From positions 62,001 to 126,000 of the forward strand of contig CAJULY010000004.1 in the NCBI GenBank assembly GCA_910587185.1: a stretch of DNA of 64,000 nt, given 5' to 3'. This stretch comes from an uncultured Muribaculaceae bacterium. GTDB lineage: Bacteria; Bacteroidota; Bacteroidia; Bacteroidales; Muribaculaceae. Every line of letters begins with the position of its first letter. Positions within the stretch are counted from its first letter, which is position 1. The notes under the pieces were generated by a model. The model made no database searches and had not been told where the DNA came from. It worked only from the letters and a program-made list of their open reading frames with translations. Of this stretch, positions 15,997 through 24,921 are shown piece after piece. Position numbers and translations under genes: made by a program.

Positions 15997-18900
15997 TTAG
16001 AAACCTAAGTTGAGAGTTACGGCGAGCACGCGTTCAACGGGATAGCCGTAGTTGCTTGTCGAAGCGGTTTCAGGATCCATACCGTACTTCTTGGCCTTCG
16101 AGATGGTGAAGAGGTTCTGGCCGGAGAAGCCGAGACGGCAGCGTGAAATCCACTTGAGATTGCGCAGGAGTTTATATTTGAAATCGTAGCCGAACTGGAG
16201 GTCCTTCATGCGGAGGTACTGGCCGTTGACGAGCCAGAAATCGCTGGAGACATAGTTCTGGTTTGCGTTTGAGCCGGTGTTGCTCATCAGACGCGGCAGC
16301 ATAGCGTTGCGGTTGTCCGGAGTCCATACGTCGGTCTGGAAGTCAAACATGACTGGCATGTCGGTTGACTGGCCGGTCTGGAGGCCGAGTTCACCGGGAA
16401 CATACATGTCGAATGCAGTTGAGCCCTGGAAAAGCATGGTCAGATAGAAACCTTTGTATCCGAAGCTCATGTTGATACCGTACTGGCCTTTGGGTGCAGA
16501 CTGATGTCCGCGGAGACGTCCGTCGGCGCCGGTGATCTGACCGTCACCGTTAGTATCCTCATACATGAGGTCGCCGGCGGTCAGGTTGCCTGAGTTGATT
16601 GCCGAAACGAAGCCAGGGTTGTTGATGATGTCGGCAGCGCTCTGGTAGAAACCGAGAACATGGTAGATGTTTCCGTAGTAGTTCAGCTTGCGCTGCTGCT
16701 GACGGGTGTAGGGGTTCATGTATGAGCTTTCGGCTTCGTCGGCTATGCGGGCCCAGAGGCTGTTGTAGAGGGTGAAGTTTCCGGAGATGTCGTAGGTGAA
16801 ATCGCCCACTTTGTCACGCCATCCGAGCTGGAATTCCCATCCTTCGCGGCGGAACTCGCTGTCGGAGCTTACTCGGGGCAGTCCGATACCGATGACCTGA
16901 TTGATATAGCTGTCGCCGGTGGGAGCCACGAGGTAGCCTTTGGTTGAATAGTAGAAATAGTCGATAGATCCCCAGAGACGGCTGTTGAGAGAAGCGAAAT
17001 CGAGACCTATGTCGGTCTGCTTGGTGGTGTACCATGTCAGGTCGGGAGAAGCGATGGCGCCTTCAGAGAAAGTCGGCACGTATTTTCCGTTGATGACATA
17101 ACCGAGGTTGTTGAGGTCGTAGGATGTCAGATACTGGAATCGGCCGGCTGATGAGTCGAGACCGGTTTCACCGTAGGATGCGCGGAGCTTCAGGTTGTTG
17201 AAGATGTTGCGCTCGACGATATCTTCCATGAATTTCTCCTGGGTGATTCTCCAGCCCAGAGAACCGCTGTAGAAGTTACCCCAGCGCTTGCCGGGAGCGA
17301 AGCGGTCGGAACCGTCGCGGCGGAGGCTTCCTTCAACGAGGTAGCGGCCGTCGTAGTTGTACTTGGCCTGGAATATCCAGGCGGCGCGTCCGAGTTCAGC
17401 CTCGGAGCCGCCGTTGGTCACTCCTTCCTGCGGGCCAACCTCGATCTGATCGATGGGGAAGTCATAGTTCTCGCGCTGTTCCCAGTAGCTTTCGCCCCAT
17501 TCATAATAGTTCTCGTAACCGGCGAGAGCGGAGACGGAGTGCTTGCCGAAGCGGCGGTTGTATTCGATGAACACCTGGTTGGTGAACGCGTAGCCCGATT
17601 GAGAGGCGTGGTTGAGAAGCGGCTTGTTGGCATAGGTGGGCATTTCGGAATCCCATGCGTATGCTGCAGCATCTTTGCGCCAGTTTTTCTGGGTGTTGGA
17701 GTAGTAGCGGTAGTTGGCCGAATAGCGGAGCTTGAGGCCATCGACCCAGAGGCAATCCCAGATGAGGTCGCCCTTACCGTTGATCACGTTCCACTTGTTG
17801 AGTTTGTAACCGGCATCCTCTGCGGTCTCAACAACGGGGTTGTCGGTAATACCGGAGAAGGGGAGCCCGAAGTTGTTGTAGCCGGGACGATAGGATTTCT
17901 GGTTGTTGATGTGGGAGAATACCTGATAATAGCTGTCGGCTGTCGAAGTGTAGGGATGGGTCTGTTTCTGATGATATCCGTCGATGGTTGCGTTGACGTG
18001 GAGTCCGAGATCCTTGAGGTAGATGTTGTCGGTGATGCGGAAGTTGGTGCGCTTCATCCAGTGGTTGTCGCTGCGGTAGAGCGACTGCTGGTCAGTGTGG
18101 GCGAGCGAGATGTAGAACTGGTTCATCTCGTTGCCGCCGGTCAGACGCAGCGCGTGCTTGGTCTGGGGCGCCCAGTTGCGGAGCACGAGTTTGCGCCAGT
18201 CGGTGTTTGAGTAGTGCTCGGGATCTGAACCGTCGCGCATGGCCTGGATGGCTTCGTCTGACCAATATGGATCAAGGCCGTCGTTGGCGCGAGCTTTGTT
18301 GTACCACACGGCACGATCGTAGCCCTGCATCTTCTCGGGCCAGATGTTGGGCTGTGCCCAGCTGGCGTTGAAGTCATACTCGATAGTCGCACGGCCCTGC
18401 GAACCGGCTTTAGTCGTAACCTGGATGATACCGTTGGCAGCACGCGAACCATAGACAGCTGTTGCCGAGGCGTCTTTCAGGATAGAGACGTCCTTGATAT
18501 CGTCGGGAGCGAGGTTTGCGAAGTCATCCTCGCTGCGGATGATACCGTCGATGACGTAGAGTGGAGTGCCACCGCCGCGAATGCTGACGCTGGGACGCGA
18601 GTTGATACCGCCACCGCTTGCCTGGATGAGGACACCGGGTGAACGGCCGGCCATACCCTGGATCACGTTGGTGACCGGAAGGTTGGTGATCTGGTCGGAT
18701 TTTACGGTTGAGACAGAGGAGATAAGATCGCGTTTTGTCGAGGTAGAATAACCGACAACGACGATTTCATCGAGGTTGCTGGCGCTCTCGATGAGCTTGA
18801 TCTCCATGTTGTCCTGGATTTTTACTTCCTCGGGCTGCATGCCTATGTAGGATACAACGAGGGTCTTGGCATTGTCCGGTACATCAAGGGTGAATTTGCC

Positions 18901-19071
18901 GTCGATGTCCGTCGAAGTGCCGACTTTCTGATTGCCCTTGACAACCACGGATGCGCCGAGGACTGGCTCTCCGGTAGCGGCCTCGGTGACTGTACCTCTG
19001 ACGGTACGGGCCGATGCGATTCCGGCAAGCAGTGACATAAATGCCATGAATAGGAAAAGTCGTCTTTTCAT
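15997..19071 (-). CDS. SusC/RagA-family TonB-dependent transporter
   Basis: 1024 residues. A signal peptide (LFLFMAFMSLLAGIASA) leads to a carboxypeptidase-regulatory-like domain (VRGTVTEAATGEPVLGASVVV), then a TonB plug (NLDEIVVVGYSTSTKRDLIS; GGTPLYVIDGIIRSEDDFANLAPDDIKDVSILKDASATAVYGSRAANGVI-like block near residues 165-215). A 22-strand barrel ending in ALAVTLNLGF-type sequence closes it. It imports the ligand captured by the SusD partner at TonB cost. No N-terminal STN domain is seen, so it is not an anti-sigma-coupled type. A long leader of about 150 nt separates its promoter from the start. Confidence 0.97.
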   Translation of the reverse strand: MKRRLFLFMAFMSLLAGIASARTVRGTVTEAATGEPVLGASVVVKGNQKVGTSTDIDGKFTLDVPDNAKTLVVSYIGMQPEEVKIQDNMEIKLIESASNLDEIVVVGYSTSTKRDLISSVSTVKSDQITNLPVTNVIQGMAGRSPGVLIQASGGGINSRPSVSIRGGGTPLYVIDGIIRSEDDFANLAPDDIKDVSILKDASATAVYGSRAANGIIQVTTKAGSQGRATIEYDFNASWAQPNIWPEKMQGYDRAVWYNKARANDGLDPYWSDEAIQAMRDGSDPEHYSNTDWRKLVLRNWAPQTKHALRLTGGNEMNQFYISLAHTDQQSLYRSDNHWMKRTNFRITDNIYLKDLGLHVNATIDGYHQKQTHPYTSTADSYYQVFSHINNQKSYRPGYNNFGLPFSGITDNPVVETAEDAGYKLNKWNVINGKGDLIWDCLWVDGLKLRYSANYRYYSNTQKNWRKDAAAYAWDSEMPTYANKPLLNHASQSGYAFTNQVFIEYNRRFGKHSVSALAGYENYYEWGESYWEQRENYDFPIDQIEVGPQEGVTNGGSEAELGRAAWIFQAKYNYDGRYLVEGSLRRDGSDRFAPGKRWGNFYSGSLGWRITQEKFMEDIVERNIFNNLKLRASYGETGLDSSAGRFQYLTSYDLNNLGYVINGKYVPTFSEGAIASPDLTWYTTKQTDIGLDFASLNSRLWGSIDYFYYSTKGYLVAPTGDSYINQVIGIGLPRVSSDSEFRREGWEFQLGWRDKVGDFTYDISGNFTLYNSLWARIADEAESSYMNPYTRQQQRKLNYYGNIYHVLGFYQSAADIINNPGFVSAINSGNLTAGDLMYEDTNGDGQITGADGRLRGHQSAPKGQYGINMSFGYKGFYLTMLFQGSTAFDMYVPGELGLQTGQSTDMPVMFDFQTDVWTPDNRNAMLPRLMSNTGSNANQNYVSSDFWLVNGQYLRMKDLQFGYDFKYKLLRNLKWISRCRLGFSGQNLFTISKAKKYGMDPETASTSNYGYPVERVLAVTLNLGF

Positions 19072-19231
19072 GTTTTACATTTGCTTTTGATTGGTTAATT
19101 AATTTATGGTATTTAATCTATGGTTCTGTGATATTTATGGCTTACAGTTGAGTTGTTCTCTATGCGATTTTTTTTGAAAAAAGTTGCAGGTTTCAGGTGT
19201 GAAAAAACAATGCTTTTCCCAAAACTTTTGC

Positions 19232-19261
19232 CAAATGTAGGCATAATTTTACCCCCCCCAA
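19232..19261 (-). promoter_or_regulatory. susC promoter containing a G8 tract
   Basis: On the minus strand TTG (complement of 19259-19261), a 19-nt spacer, then TACATTTG (complement of 19232-19239). The plus strand shows eight consecutive C at 19252-19259, so the promoter spacer begins with a run of G. Slippage in this run would change box spacing. Confidence 0.72.
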
Positions 19262-19393
19262 TTTTTTAACGAGCATTAACCTTAAATAACATTGAGCTTG
19301 GTTAGTGTTAAGGGAACCAAATCGAAAACCGGGCGTCGCTGAGCGGGACGTCGCCAGATTTCAGGGCGAAATGAAAAAAAACGGCGGGGAGGG

Positions 19394-19423
19394 TTGGAGG
19401 GATGAAGAAATTGATTAACTTTG
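19394..19423 (+). promoter_or_regulatory. Promoter of the ROK kinase gene
   Basis: TTG at 19394-19396, a 19-nt spacer and TAACTTTG at 19416-19423, 37 nt before the start codon. Confidence 0.78.
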
Positions 19424-19460
19424 TGGAAAATATCAATTCTTACAAAAAAACTAATAACCA

Positions 19461-20480
19461 ATGACAAACTCAAAGCCTTATGTTGTAGGCATAGACATGG
19501 GCGGTACAAACACCGTGTTCGGTATTGTCGATGCCCGCGGTCTGGTCGTGGCAAGCAACTCGATCAAGACCCGCAAGCATGCCAAATTTGAAGATTACAT
19601 CAACGAGCTCTGCACGGAGCTTAACCGTCTGATAACAGACAATAATTTGGTTGATAAGATCTACGGCATAGGCGTGGGCGCTCCCAATGCCAATTATTTC
19701 ACCGGCATGATAGAGGACGGAGTCAATCTACCCTGGCCAACGCCCATACCCTTCGCCAAGATGCTTTCTGAAAAGATGGGTGTGCCCGTTGCCATTACCA
19801 ATGACGCTAACGCCGCCGCCATCGGCGAGATGACCTACGGCGCCGCACGCGGACTGAAGGATTTCATCATGATCACTCTCGGCACAGGCGTGGGCAGCGG
19901 AATCATCATCAACGGACAGCTTGTCTATGGCCACGACGGTTTCGCCGGCGAGCTGGGCCACATGATAGTGAAGCGCAACAACGGACGCCTCTGTGCCTGC
20001 GGACGCTCGGGCTGTCTCGAGACTTACTGCTCGGCTACCGGCGTCGCACGTACCGCACGCGAATATCTGGAACTGACAGACACTCCGTCGCTTCTGCGCG
20101 ACATTCCTTCCGACGAAATCACCTCGAAGGATGTCTATGACGCAGCCGTCAACGGCGACAAACTCGCCAATGACGTGTTTACGTTTACAGGAACCGTGCT
20201 TGGCGAGGCTCTGGCCGATTTCACAGTGTTCTCCGCTCCCGAGGCGTTCATTCTCTTCGGCGGTCTTGCCAAGGCAGGCGATCTCCTGCTCAAACCGGTT
20301 CGCGAGGCAATGGAGAAAAACATGCTCTCGATCTGGAAGGGCAAGGTTAAAGTCATCCTGAGCGAGCTGAAGGAAGCTGATGCCGCCGTACTCGGCGCAA
20401 GCGCTCTCGGCTGGGAAGCAAAACCCGTGGCCACTCCCGAAGTAATAGCAACTCCCACCGCCGTAGAAATCACGAAATAA
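19461..20480 (+). CDS. ROK-family sugar kinase (glucokinase-like)
   Basis: 339 residues. ATP-binding VVGIDMGGTNTVFGIVD opens the protein. The second phosphate motif ITLGTGVGSGIIINGQLVYG is near residue 140, and the ROK zinc site CACGRSGCLETYCSATGV near 178. The Asp in VPVAITNDANAAAIGEM is the catalytic base. Members phosphorylate glucose, ManNAc or other hexoses at O6. No DNA-binding N-terminal domain is present, so this is an enzyme and not a NagC-type repressor. It is divergent from susC across a 389-nt gap, so it may handle sugar released by that locus. A Pro/Ala/Thr-rich tail of 15 residues is an extra. Confidence 0.93.
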   Translation: MTNSKPYVVGIDMGGTNTVFGIVDARGLVVASNSIKTRKHAKFEDYINELCTELNRLITDNNLVDKIYGIGVGAPNANYFTGMIEDGVNLPWPTPIPFAKMLSEKMGVPVAITNDANAAAIGEMTYGAARGLKDFIMITLGTGVGSGIIINGQLVYGHDGFAGELGHMIVKRNNGRLCACGRSGCLETYCSATGVARTAREYLELTDTPSLLRDIPSDEITSKDVYDAAVNGDKLANDVFTFTGTVLGEALADFTVFSAPEAFILFGGLAKAGDLLLKPVREAMEKNMLSIWKGKVKVILSELKEADAAVLGASALGWEAKPVATPEVIATPTAVEITK

Positions 20481-20521
20481 ATCCACGGCTCATTCAGGTG
20501 GGCCGAAACATAACTTTTTGA

Positions 20522-20557
20522 ACAAAGTCAAGCTCTGACAGCCGGAGCTGACTTTGT
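20522..20557 (+). terminator. Terminator of the ROK kinase gene
   Basis: ACAAAGTCA plus GCTC pairs with GAGC plus TGACTTTGT around a short loop, with one bulged A, followed by T6. A clear intrinsic terminator. Confidence 0.88.
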
Positions 20558-20609
20558 TTTTTCGTATCATACCACATTATCCACAAAATAAATTATCCAC
20601 AAAATAACG

Positions 20610-20788
20610 ATGAGGAAGAATTCAGCCATGTTCGTGGCGCTTGCCATGATTATGATTCCTTCCGCTATCAGCGCGAAGATGAAGTATGATTACGGAGTCG
20701 TGCCACATGCTGATGGTGGATGGGGAGGAGAGATAGCCTGAAGCTCGAGCCCCGCAAGGGATGGCTCATTTATGTGGAGAAGAAATAA
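20610..20788 (+). pseudogene. Remnant or frameshifted gene for a small secreted protein
   Basis: An ATG at 20610 opens 43 codons with a signal-peptide-like start (MFVALAMIMIPSAISA) and stops at 20741. A second frame, shifted by one base, continues from the same point to 20788 and reads KLEPRKGWLIYVEKK. Joining the two gives about 59 residues. Only the join looks protein-like at both ends, which suggests a decayed gene or a short gene with an indel. Function not recognised. Confidence 0.35.
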
Positions 20789-20790
20789 AT

Positions 20791-20822
20791 TTTGCACAAT
20801 AGGAGCAAATTGACTAATTTTG
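20791..20822 (+). promoter_or_regulatory. gltX promoter
   Basis: TTTG at 20791-20794, a 20-nt spacer, TAATTTTG at 20815-20822. The start codon is 86 nt downstream, leaving room for the leader hairpin at 20837-20875. Confidence 0.78.
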
Positions 20823-20836
20823 CACACCTATAATAT

Positions 20837-20875
20837 CATAGGGCTTGCAGGGGAACTCTTCCGGCAAGTCCTATG
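20837..20875 (+). promoter_or_regulatory. Leader hairpin upstream of gltX
   Basis: CATAGG, G, CTTGC (20837-20848) pairs with GCAAG, T, CCTATG (20864-20875), a 12-bp stem with one G.T pair and a 15-nt loop. It begins about 15 nt past the -7 box, so it would form at the very 5' end of the gltX mRNA. No T tract follows, so it is not a classic terminator. Role unknown; mRNA stability or attenuation are options. Confidence 0.55.
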
Positions 20876-20908
20876 ACTTTGATTAACGACTTTAACACTG
20901 ATAAGAAT

Positions 20909-22441
20909 ATGGAACGTAAAGTAAGGGTCAGATTCGCGCCTTCGCCCACGGGGCCTCTCCACATCGGCGGTGTGCGCACCGCTCTCTATAACTATCTGTT
21001 CGCGCGCCAGCACGGCGGCGACATGATTCTGCGTATCGAGGACACTGATTCCAACAGGTTCGTGCCGGGAGCCGAAGAGTATATCAACGAGGCTCTGGCA
21101 TGGCTCGGGATAGGAATCGACGAGGGCGTCCGCGAAGGCGGAAAATATGGCCCTTACAAACAGAGCGAGCGCCGCGACATCTATCGTGAGCATGTCGGCA
21201 AGCTGCTTGACGCCGGAAAGGCCTACATCGCGTTCGACACTCCCGAAGAGCTCGAGGCCGCCCGCAAGGCTGTTCCCAACTTTCAGTATGACGCTTCGAC
21301 CCGCGGCTCCATGCGCAATTCGCTTTCGATGGACCAGGCAGAGGTTAAGAAGCTGATCGATGCCGGAGAGAAATATGTGGTTCGCTTCAAAATCGAGCCG
21401 GGCCGCGACGTGGAGGTAAACGACCTTATCCGCGGAAAGGTGACCATCAATTCCTCTATTCTTGACGACAAGGTGCTATACAAAAGTGCCGACGATCTGC
21501 CGACGTATCATCTGGCAAACATAGTGGATGACCACCTGATGGAGGTGAGCCACGTTATCCGCGGCGAGGAATGGCTTCCGTCGGCTCCGCTCCACGTGCT
21601 TCTCTACGAGGCTTTCGGCTGGGCCGACACGATGCCCGCTTTCGTGCATCTTCCCCTTCTGCTCAAACCTGACGGAAAAGGGAAACTCTCGAAACGCGAC
21701 GGCGACCGCCTCGGTTTCCCGGTGTTCCCTCTCGAGTGGCATGACCCCAAGAGCGGCGAGATCTCCTCGGGCTATCGCGAACGCGGCTATCTGCCGGAGG
21801 CTGTCGTGAACTTCCTGGCGCTTCTGGGCTGGAATCCGGGCGATGACACCGAGATCATGTCGATGGACGAACTGATAGCGAAATTCTCGCTCGATCATTG
21901 TTCGCGCGCGGGAGCACGCTTCGATTTCGAGAAGGGAAAATGGTTCAACCACAAGTATCTGCAGATGATTCCCGCCGAAGAACTCGCTCAGATGTTCAAG
22001 CCGGTCATGAAGGCGAACGGCGTTGATCCCGAGGCGTTCTCCGACGAATACATAACCCGCGCCGTAGCCATGGTGAAGGACCGCGCCAATTTCGTCAGCG
22101 ATCTCTGGCAGCAGGCGCGCTTCTTCTTCATCGAGCCGGATAGCTACGAGGAGAAGGCGGTTCGCAAGCGCTGGAGCGATGAAATGCCGCGCATCATGGG
22201 CGAACTCATCGAGGTGCTGGAAGGACTGCCTGATTTCAGCGCGGCCACGGCTGAACCTATCGTGCTGGGCTGGATCGCCGACAAGGGCTATCATCTCGGA
22301 AACGTGATGAACGCCTTCCGCCTGACGGTTGTCGGCGAGTGCAAGGGTCCTCACATGTTTGACATCACCGAACTCATGGGCCTGGAGGAGACTGTGCGCC
22401 GCATCCGTCTCGGAATCGAGCGCATCCGCAAGCCTGAATAA
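20909..22441 (+). CDS. gltX: Glutamate--tRNA ligase
   Basis: 510 residues from the ATG at 20909. Twelve in-frame codons lie upstream but the family starts at VRVRFAPSPTGPLHIGG, which carries the class I HIGH-type motif (HIGG). The KMSKS equivalent is KLSKRDGD near residue 260. It charges tRNA-Glu with glutamate in the cytosol. The anticodon-binding helical domain occupies the last 170 residues. A promoter at 20791-20822 and a leader hairpin precede it. It is the only gene in its transcript, facing the flippase-like gene across 32 nt. Confidence 0.97.
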   Translation: MERKVRVRFAPSPTGPLHIGGVRTALYNYLFARQHGGDMILRIEDTDSNRFVPGAEEYINEALAWLGIGIDEGVREGGKYGPYKQSERRDIYREHVGKLLDAGKAYIAFDTPEELEAARKAVPNFQYDASTRGSMRNSLSMDQAEVKKLIDAGEKYVVRFKIEPGRDVEVNDLIRGKVTINSSILDDKVLYKSADDLPTYHLANIVDDHLMEVSHVIRGEEWLPSAPLHVLLYEAFGWADTMPAFVHLPLLLKPDGKGKLSKRDGDRLGFPVFPLEWHDPKSGEISSGYRERGYLPEAVVNFLALLGWNPGDDTEIMSMDELIAKFSLDHCSRAGARFDFEKGKWFNHKYLQMIPAEELAQMFKPVMKANGVDPEAFSDEYITRAVAMVKDRANFVSDLWQQARFFFIEPDSYEEKAVRKRWSDEMPRIMGELIEVLEGLPDFSAATAEPIVLGWIADKGYHLGNVMNAFRLTVVGECKGPHMFDITELMGLEETVRRIRLGIERIRKPE

Positions 22442-22473
22442 AAAATCGTCACATTAAGAGCCGGCTCTAAAGA

Positions 22474-23484
22474 TTACTTCCGGCGCAACCACGCCGGAAG
22501 TCTTATTACGCCCACGGCGAGATAGACATAATAGGTCAGGAGGCGCCAGAGAATGGCGATGACAAGAACCATCGACGCGTCGCTGATCAGGTCGCCGTAA
22601 TAGTTGGTGAAGAGCCATTCGCTCAGTCCGCTTCCGCCCGGAGTGGGGCTGATGGTCAGGAGTGTCCAGACAACGAACTGACGGGCGAACACAATGCCTT
22701 GCGGAGCAAGAGCGGAAAATCCCCAGAAAAGGGCGTTGACGACGAGATAGCGACTGATCCAGGTCAGAGCGGTGGCTCCCATGGCTTCGGACCACCACGA
22801 GAATGAACGAGTGCGCAGGTCGCCGCCGGCGCTGACCATTGTCTCGCCGAGCTCAATCACGTTCGACTGCCAGCGCCGCAGAAGGCGCAGAGAGAAGAGC
22901 CGCGACAGGAAGCGGGCTATGTTGCGCGGGAATATGAACGCGCCCATGAAAAGAAACAGGGTGACGGCGCAAACGCCGCCATAGACAATCCAGAACGCCA
23001 CACGCACTCCGGTTGAGAACGCGCCGGGATCGAAACCGAAAATCTCACCTCCCGGAAAGAGAAGGAAGATTATGGGGCAGGCCACGACGAGGAAAAGCTC
23101 ATCGAGCATCAGCACTATCATGGTTATTATGGTGGCGCGCCCGAGTTTTATGCCCTGGCGCTGCAGAAACACCATGCTCAGAGCCGAACCGCCGGCAGTG
23201 GTCGGAGTTATCGCCGAGGTGAATTCACACTGCATGGTGACTTTCAGCGACTGGCGCCATGAGAGGGCGCGGTCGGTCAGGGAGCGGAATCGCCACATCA
23301 TGCCCCATTCACGCCCGGTCACGCAGAGAAGCGCCAGCAGCAGGGCTGCGAAAGTGCGCATGGTCCAGGGGATCGATTCCCACTGCTCAACGCTGAATTC
23401 CCGGCAGAAGAGCCATACAACCACTCCGGCGCCGATGATCACCGGGAGCATGGTTTTCAGCAGAATACTGTTGGCCTTGTTCAT
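22474..23484 (-). CDS. Lysylphosphatidylglycerol synthase TM-region (UPF0104/YbhN-like) membrane protein
   Basis: 336 residues with about eight membrane helices. Family landmarks include AITPTTAGGSALSMVFLQRQG near residue 100, EFTSAITP, and LTISPTPGGSGLSEWLFTNYYGDL near 285, the paired Pro-Gly-Gly loops typical of this fold. The domain is the flippase-like half of MprF; stand-alone forms are thought to move lipids, or are of unknown role. No synthetase (FemX-like) half is present. It lies 13 nt downstream of the L,D-transpeptidase gene, so both may serve the envelope. Confidence 0.88.
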   Translation of the reverse strand: MNKANSILLKTMLPVIIGAGVVVWLFCREFSVEQWESIPWTMRTFAALLLALLCVTGREWGMMWRFRSLTDRALSWRQSLKVTMQCEFTSAITPTTAGGSALSMVFLQRQGIKLGRATIITMIVLMLDELFLVVACPIIFLLFPGGEIFGFDPGAFSTGVRVAFWIVYGGVCAVTLFLFMGAFIFPRNIARFLSRLFSLRLLRRWQSNVIELGETMVSAGGDLRTRSFSWWSEAMGATALTWISRYLVVNALFWGFSALAPQGIVFARQFVVWTLLTISPTPGGSGLSEWLFTNYYGDLISDASMVLVIAILWRLLTYYVYLAVGVIRLPAWLRRK

Positions 23485-23497
23485 AACCTGAAGCCGT

Positions 23498-24481
23498 TCA
23501 CTCTTCGGAGTCTTCCGTAGTTTCGGGTTCCTCCGGTTGTGACGGGGAGGGTTTGTCGGCGGGTTCGTCAGCAGTCAGAACGGTGTCGTTGCTGATATCC
23601 GTATTCACGGCTGCCGAATCGGCTTTTGTCGAGGCTGTCGAGTCTTTTTTCTCTTCTTCGCGGGCTGTCACGTGGATGGGTTTGCCAATCTTGAGCTGCA
23701 CAATGTCGTCATATCCTTCCTCGCGGTTCACCTGCTGGTCGCGGTCGGAGGGGTTTACGATGATCGGCATGCCGGCGTGGACATATTCCACAAGGTCAAG
23801 TATGTGTTCGTTGAGCAGACGGATGCAGCCGTGGCTTGCGCGTCGGCCCGGAGAATAACGTGCCGCAGTCCCGTGGATGCCGATCTGGGAGGATACGGGA
23901 TTCTTGACGCGGATGAAGCGCGGTCCGAACTGACCTTTGGCGGGAGAGGTCTTTCCGTCGTCGTCGGTATAGAGCCAGTCGGTTGAATCGTAGGTGCTTC
24001 CGGCGGTGAAGAAGCCTTCGGGCGTGCGGTTGTCGCGGCGCTGGTGTTTGGTGCCGTAACGGCGTGAACATGCCATGAGATAGCTTTTGACCTCGCGGCC
24101 GTACTTGTCGTAGAGGATGACGTGCATCGACTGCTTGTCAACGATTATGAAATGCTCAAAGCGATTGTTGATCAGTCGGCGTCCGTAATCGACATTCTGC
24201 TCGAGCACGGACGGAATTATACCTTCCTTATATTTTTCCCAGTCGTCGGAATTCATCATGAATTCGAGGGCTTCCGTCGCGGTGGCCAGAGAATCGATGT
24301 TTTTTTTCACAACCGGAGGGGCCGGTTCTTCATCGGGAAGTGCGGTCGCGGTATCGAGTGAAGGCGAAGTCTCCGCAATGATCGTGTCAGGGGAGAATGT
24401 TATTGAATCCTGTTTCGATTTACTGCCGCATCCCGTCAGGACCATAAGGAGGAAAGCAGTGAGAATCAAGATGTATTTCAT
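23498..24481 (-). CDS. L,D-transpeptidase (YkuD domain) lipoprotein
   Basis: 327 residues. Leader ending LMVLTGC predicts lipidation. The YkuD core spans about residues 115-245 with HGTAARYSPG and the catalytic SHGCIRLLN. These enzymes make 3-3 crosslinks in peptidoglycan or attach proteins to it; the Cys is the nucleophile. The last 80 residues are Glu/Asp/Thr/Pro-rich and look disordered. It precedes the flippase-like gene by 13 nt. Members of this size can also act as amidase-like or carboxypeptidase variants. Confidence 0.93.
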   Translation of the reverse strand: MKYILILTAFLLMVLTGCGSKSKQDSITFSPDTIIAETSPSLDTATALPDEEPAPPVVKKNIDSLATATEALEFMMNSDDWEKYKEGIIPSVLEQNVDYGRRLINNRFEHFIIVDKQSMHVILYDKYGREVKSYLMACSRRYGTKHQRRDNRTPEGFFTAGSTYDSTDWLYTDDDGKTSPAKGQFGPRFIRVKNPVSSQIGIHGTAARYSPGRRASHGCIRLLNEHILDLVEYVHAGMPIIVNPSDRDQQVNREEGYDDIVQLKIGKPIHVTAREEEKKDSTASTKADSAAVNTDISNDTVLTADEPADKPSPSQPEEPETTEDSEE

Positions 24482-24572
24482 AATCTGAAAGAAATGTTGG
24501 AATTGTGTTTTCGATAAGAAACCGCAAAGATAGTGTAATTATTCCATATTGCCATATCCATTACGGTCCAAA

Positions 24573-24604
24573 TTGCCTTAATCGCCGAAAAATGACTAAC
24601 TTTG
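24573..24604 (+). promoter_or_regulatory. Promoter of the YgbA-like gene
   Basis: TTG at 24573-24575, 21-nt spacer, TAACTTTG at 24597-24604. The ATG at 24613 is only 8 nt past the -7 box, so the mRNA would be leaderless or nearly so. This supports the 24613 start over the ATG at 24592, which lies upstream of the -7 box. Confidence 0.75.
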
Positions 24605-24612
24605 TCGCGAAT

Positions 24613-24900
24613 ATGTCACGGATAGATAAAGAAACGAGAATAGTCGGTCTGATGGTACGTCTGTATTGCCGTCGGAAAGAAGGGAACCGGGAGCTATGCC
24701 CGGAGTGTGCCGCGCTCATCGATTATGCTGCCGCTCGGTTGCGTCACTGTCCTTTCGGCGAGCGGAAATCATCATGCCGCAAATGCACCATACATTGTTA
24801 TCGGCCTGAAATGCGCGATCGCATCCGCCGTGTCATGCGCTACTCCGGCCCGCGCATGCTCCTCTACCATCCCCTTGAATATCTGCGCCATCTCCTCTGA
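24613..24900 (+). CDS. YgbA family protein (nitrous oxide-stimulated promoter family)
   Basis: 95 residues from the ATG at 24613. Cys-rich basic protein: ELCPECAALIDYA, CPFGERKSSCRKCTIHCYRPEMRDRIRRVMRYSGPRMLLYHP, matching the YgbA_NO family. E. coli ygbA is induced by nitric oxide through NsrR; its biochemical role is unsettled, and the cysteines suggest metal or NO binding. The window also holds a hybrid cluster protein gene at 41691, another nitrosative-stress marker, though not linked. The repeat element at 24922 begins 21 nt after the stop. Confidence 0.9.
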   Translation: MSRIDKETRIVGLMVRLYCRRKEGNRELCPECAALIDYAAARLRHCPFGERKSSCRKCTIHCYRPEMRDRIRRVMRYSGPRMLLYHPLEYLRHLL

Positions 24901-24921
24901 CCATTCCGTGACGAAAGGCTT

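Noticed and set aside
20837..20875. T-box riboswitch upstream of gltX
   Set aside because: There is no T-box consensus bulge, no specifier stem and no terminator, and T-boxes are not expected in Bacteroidota.
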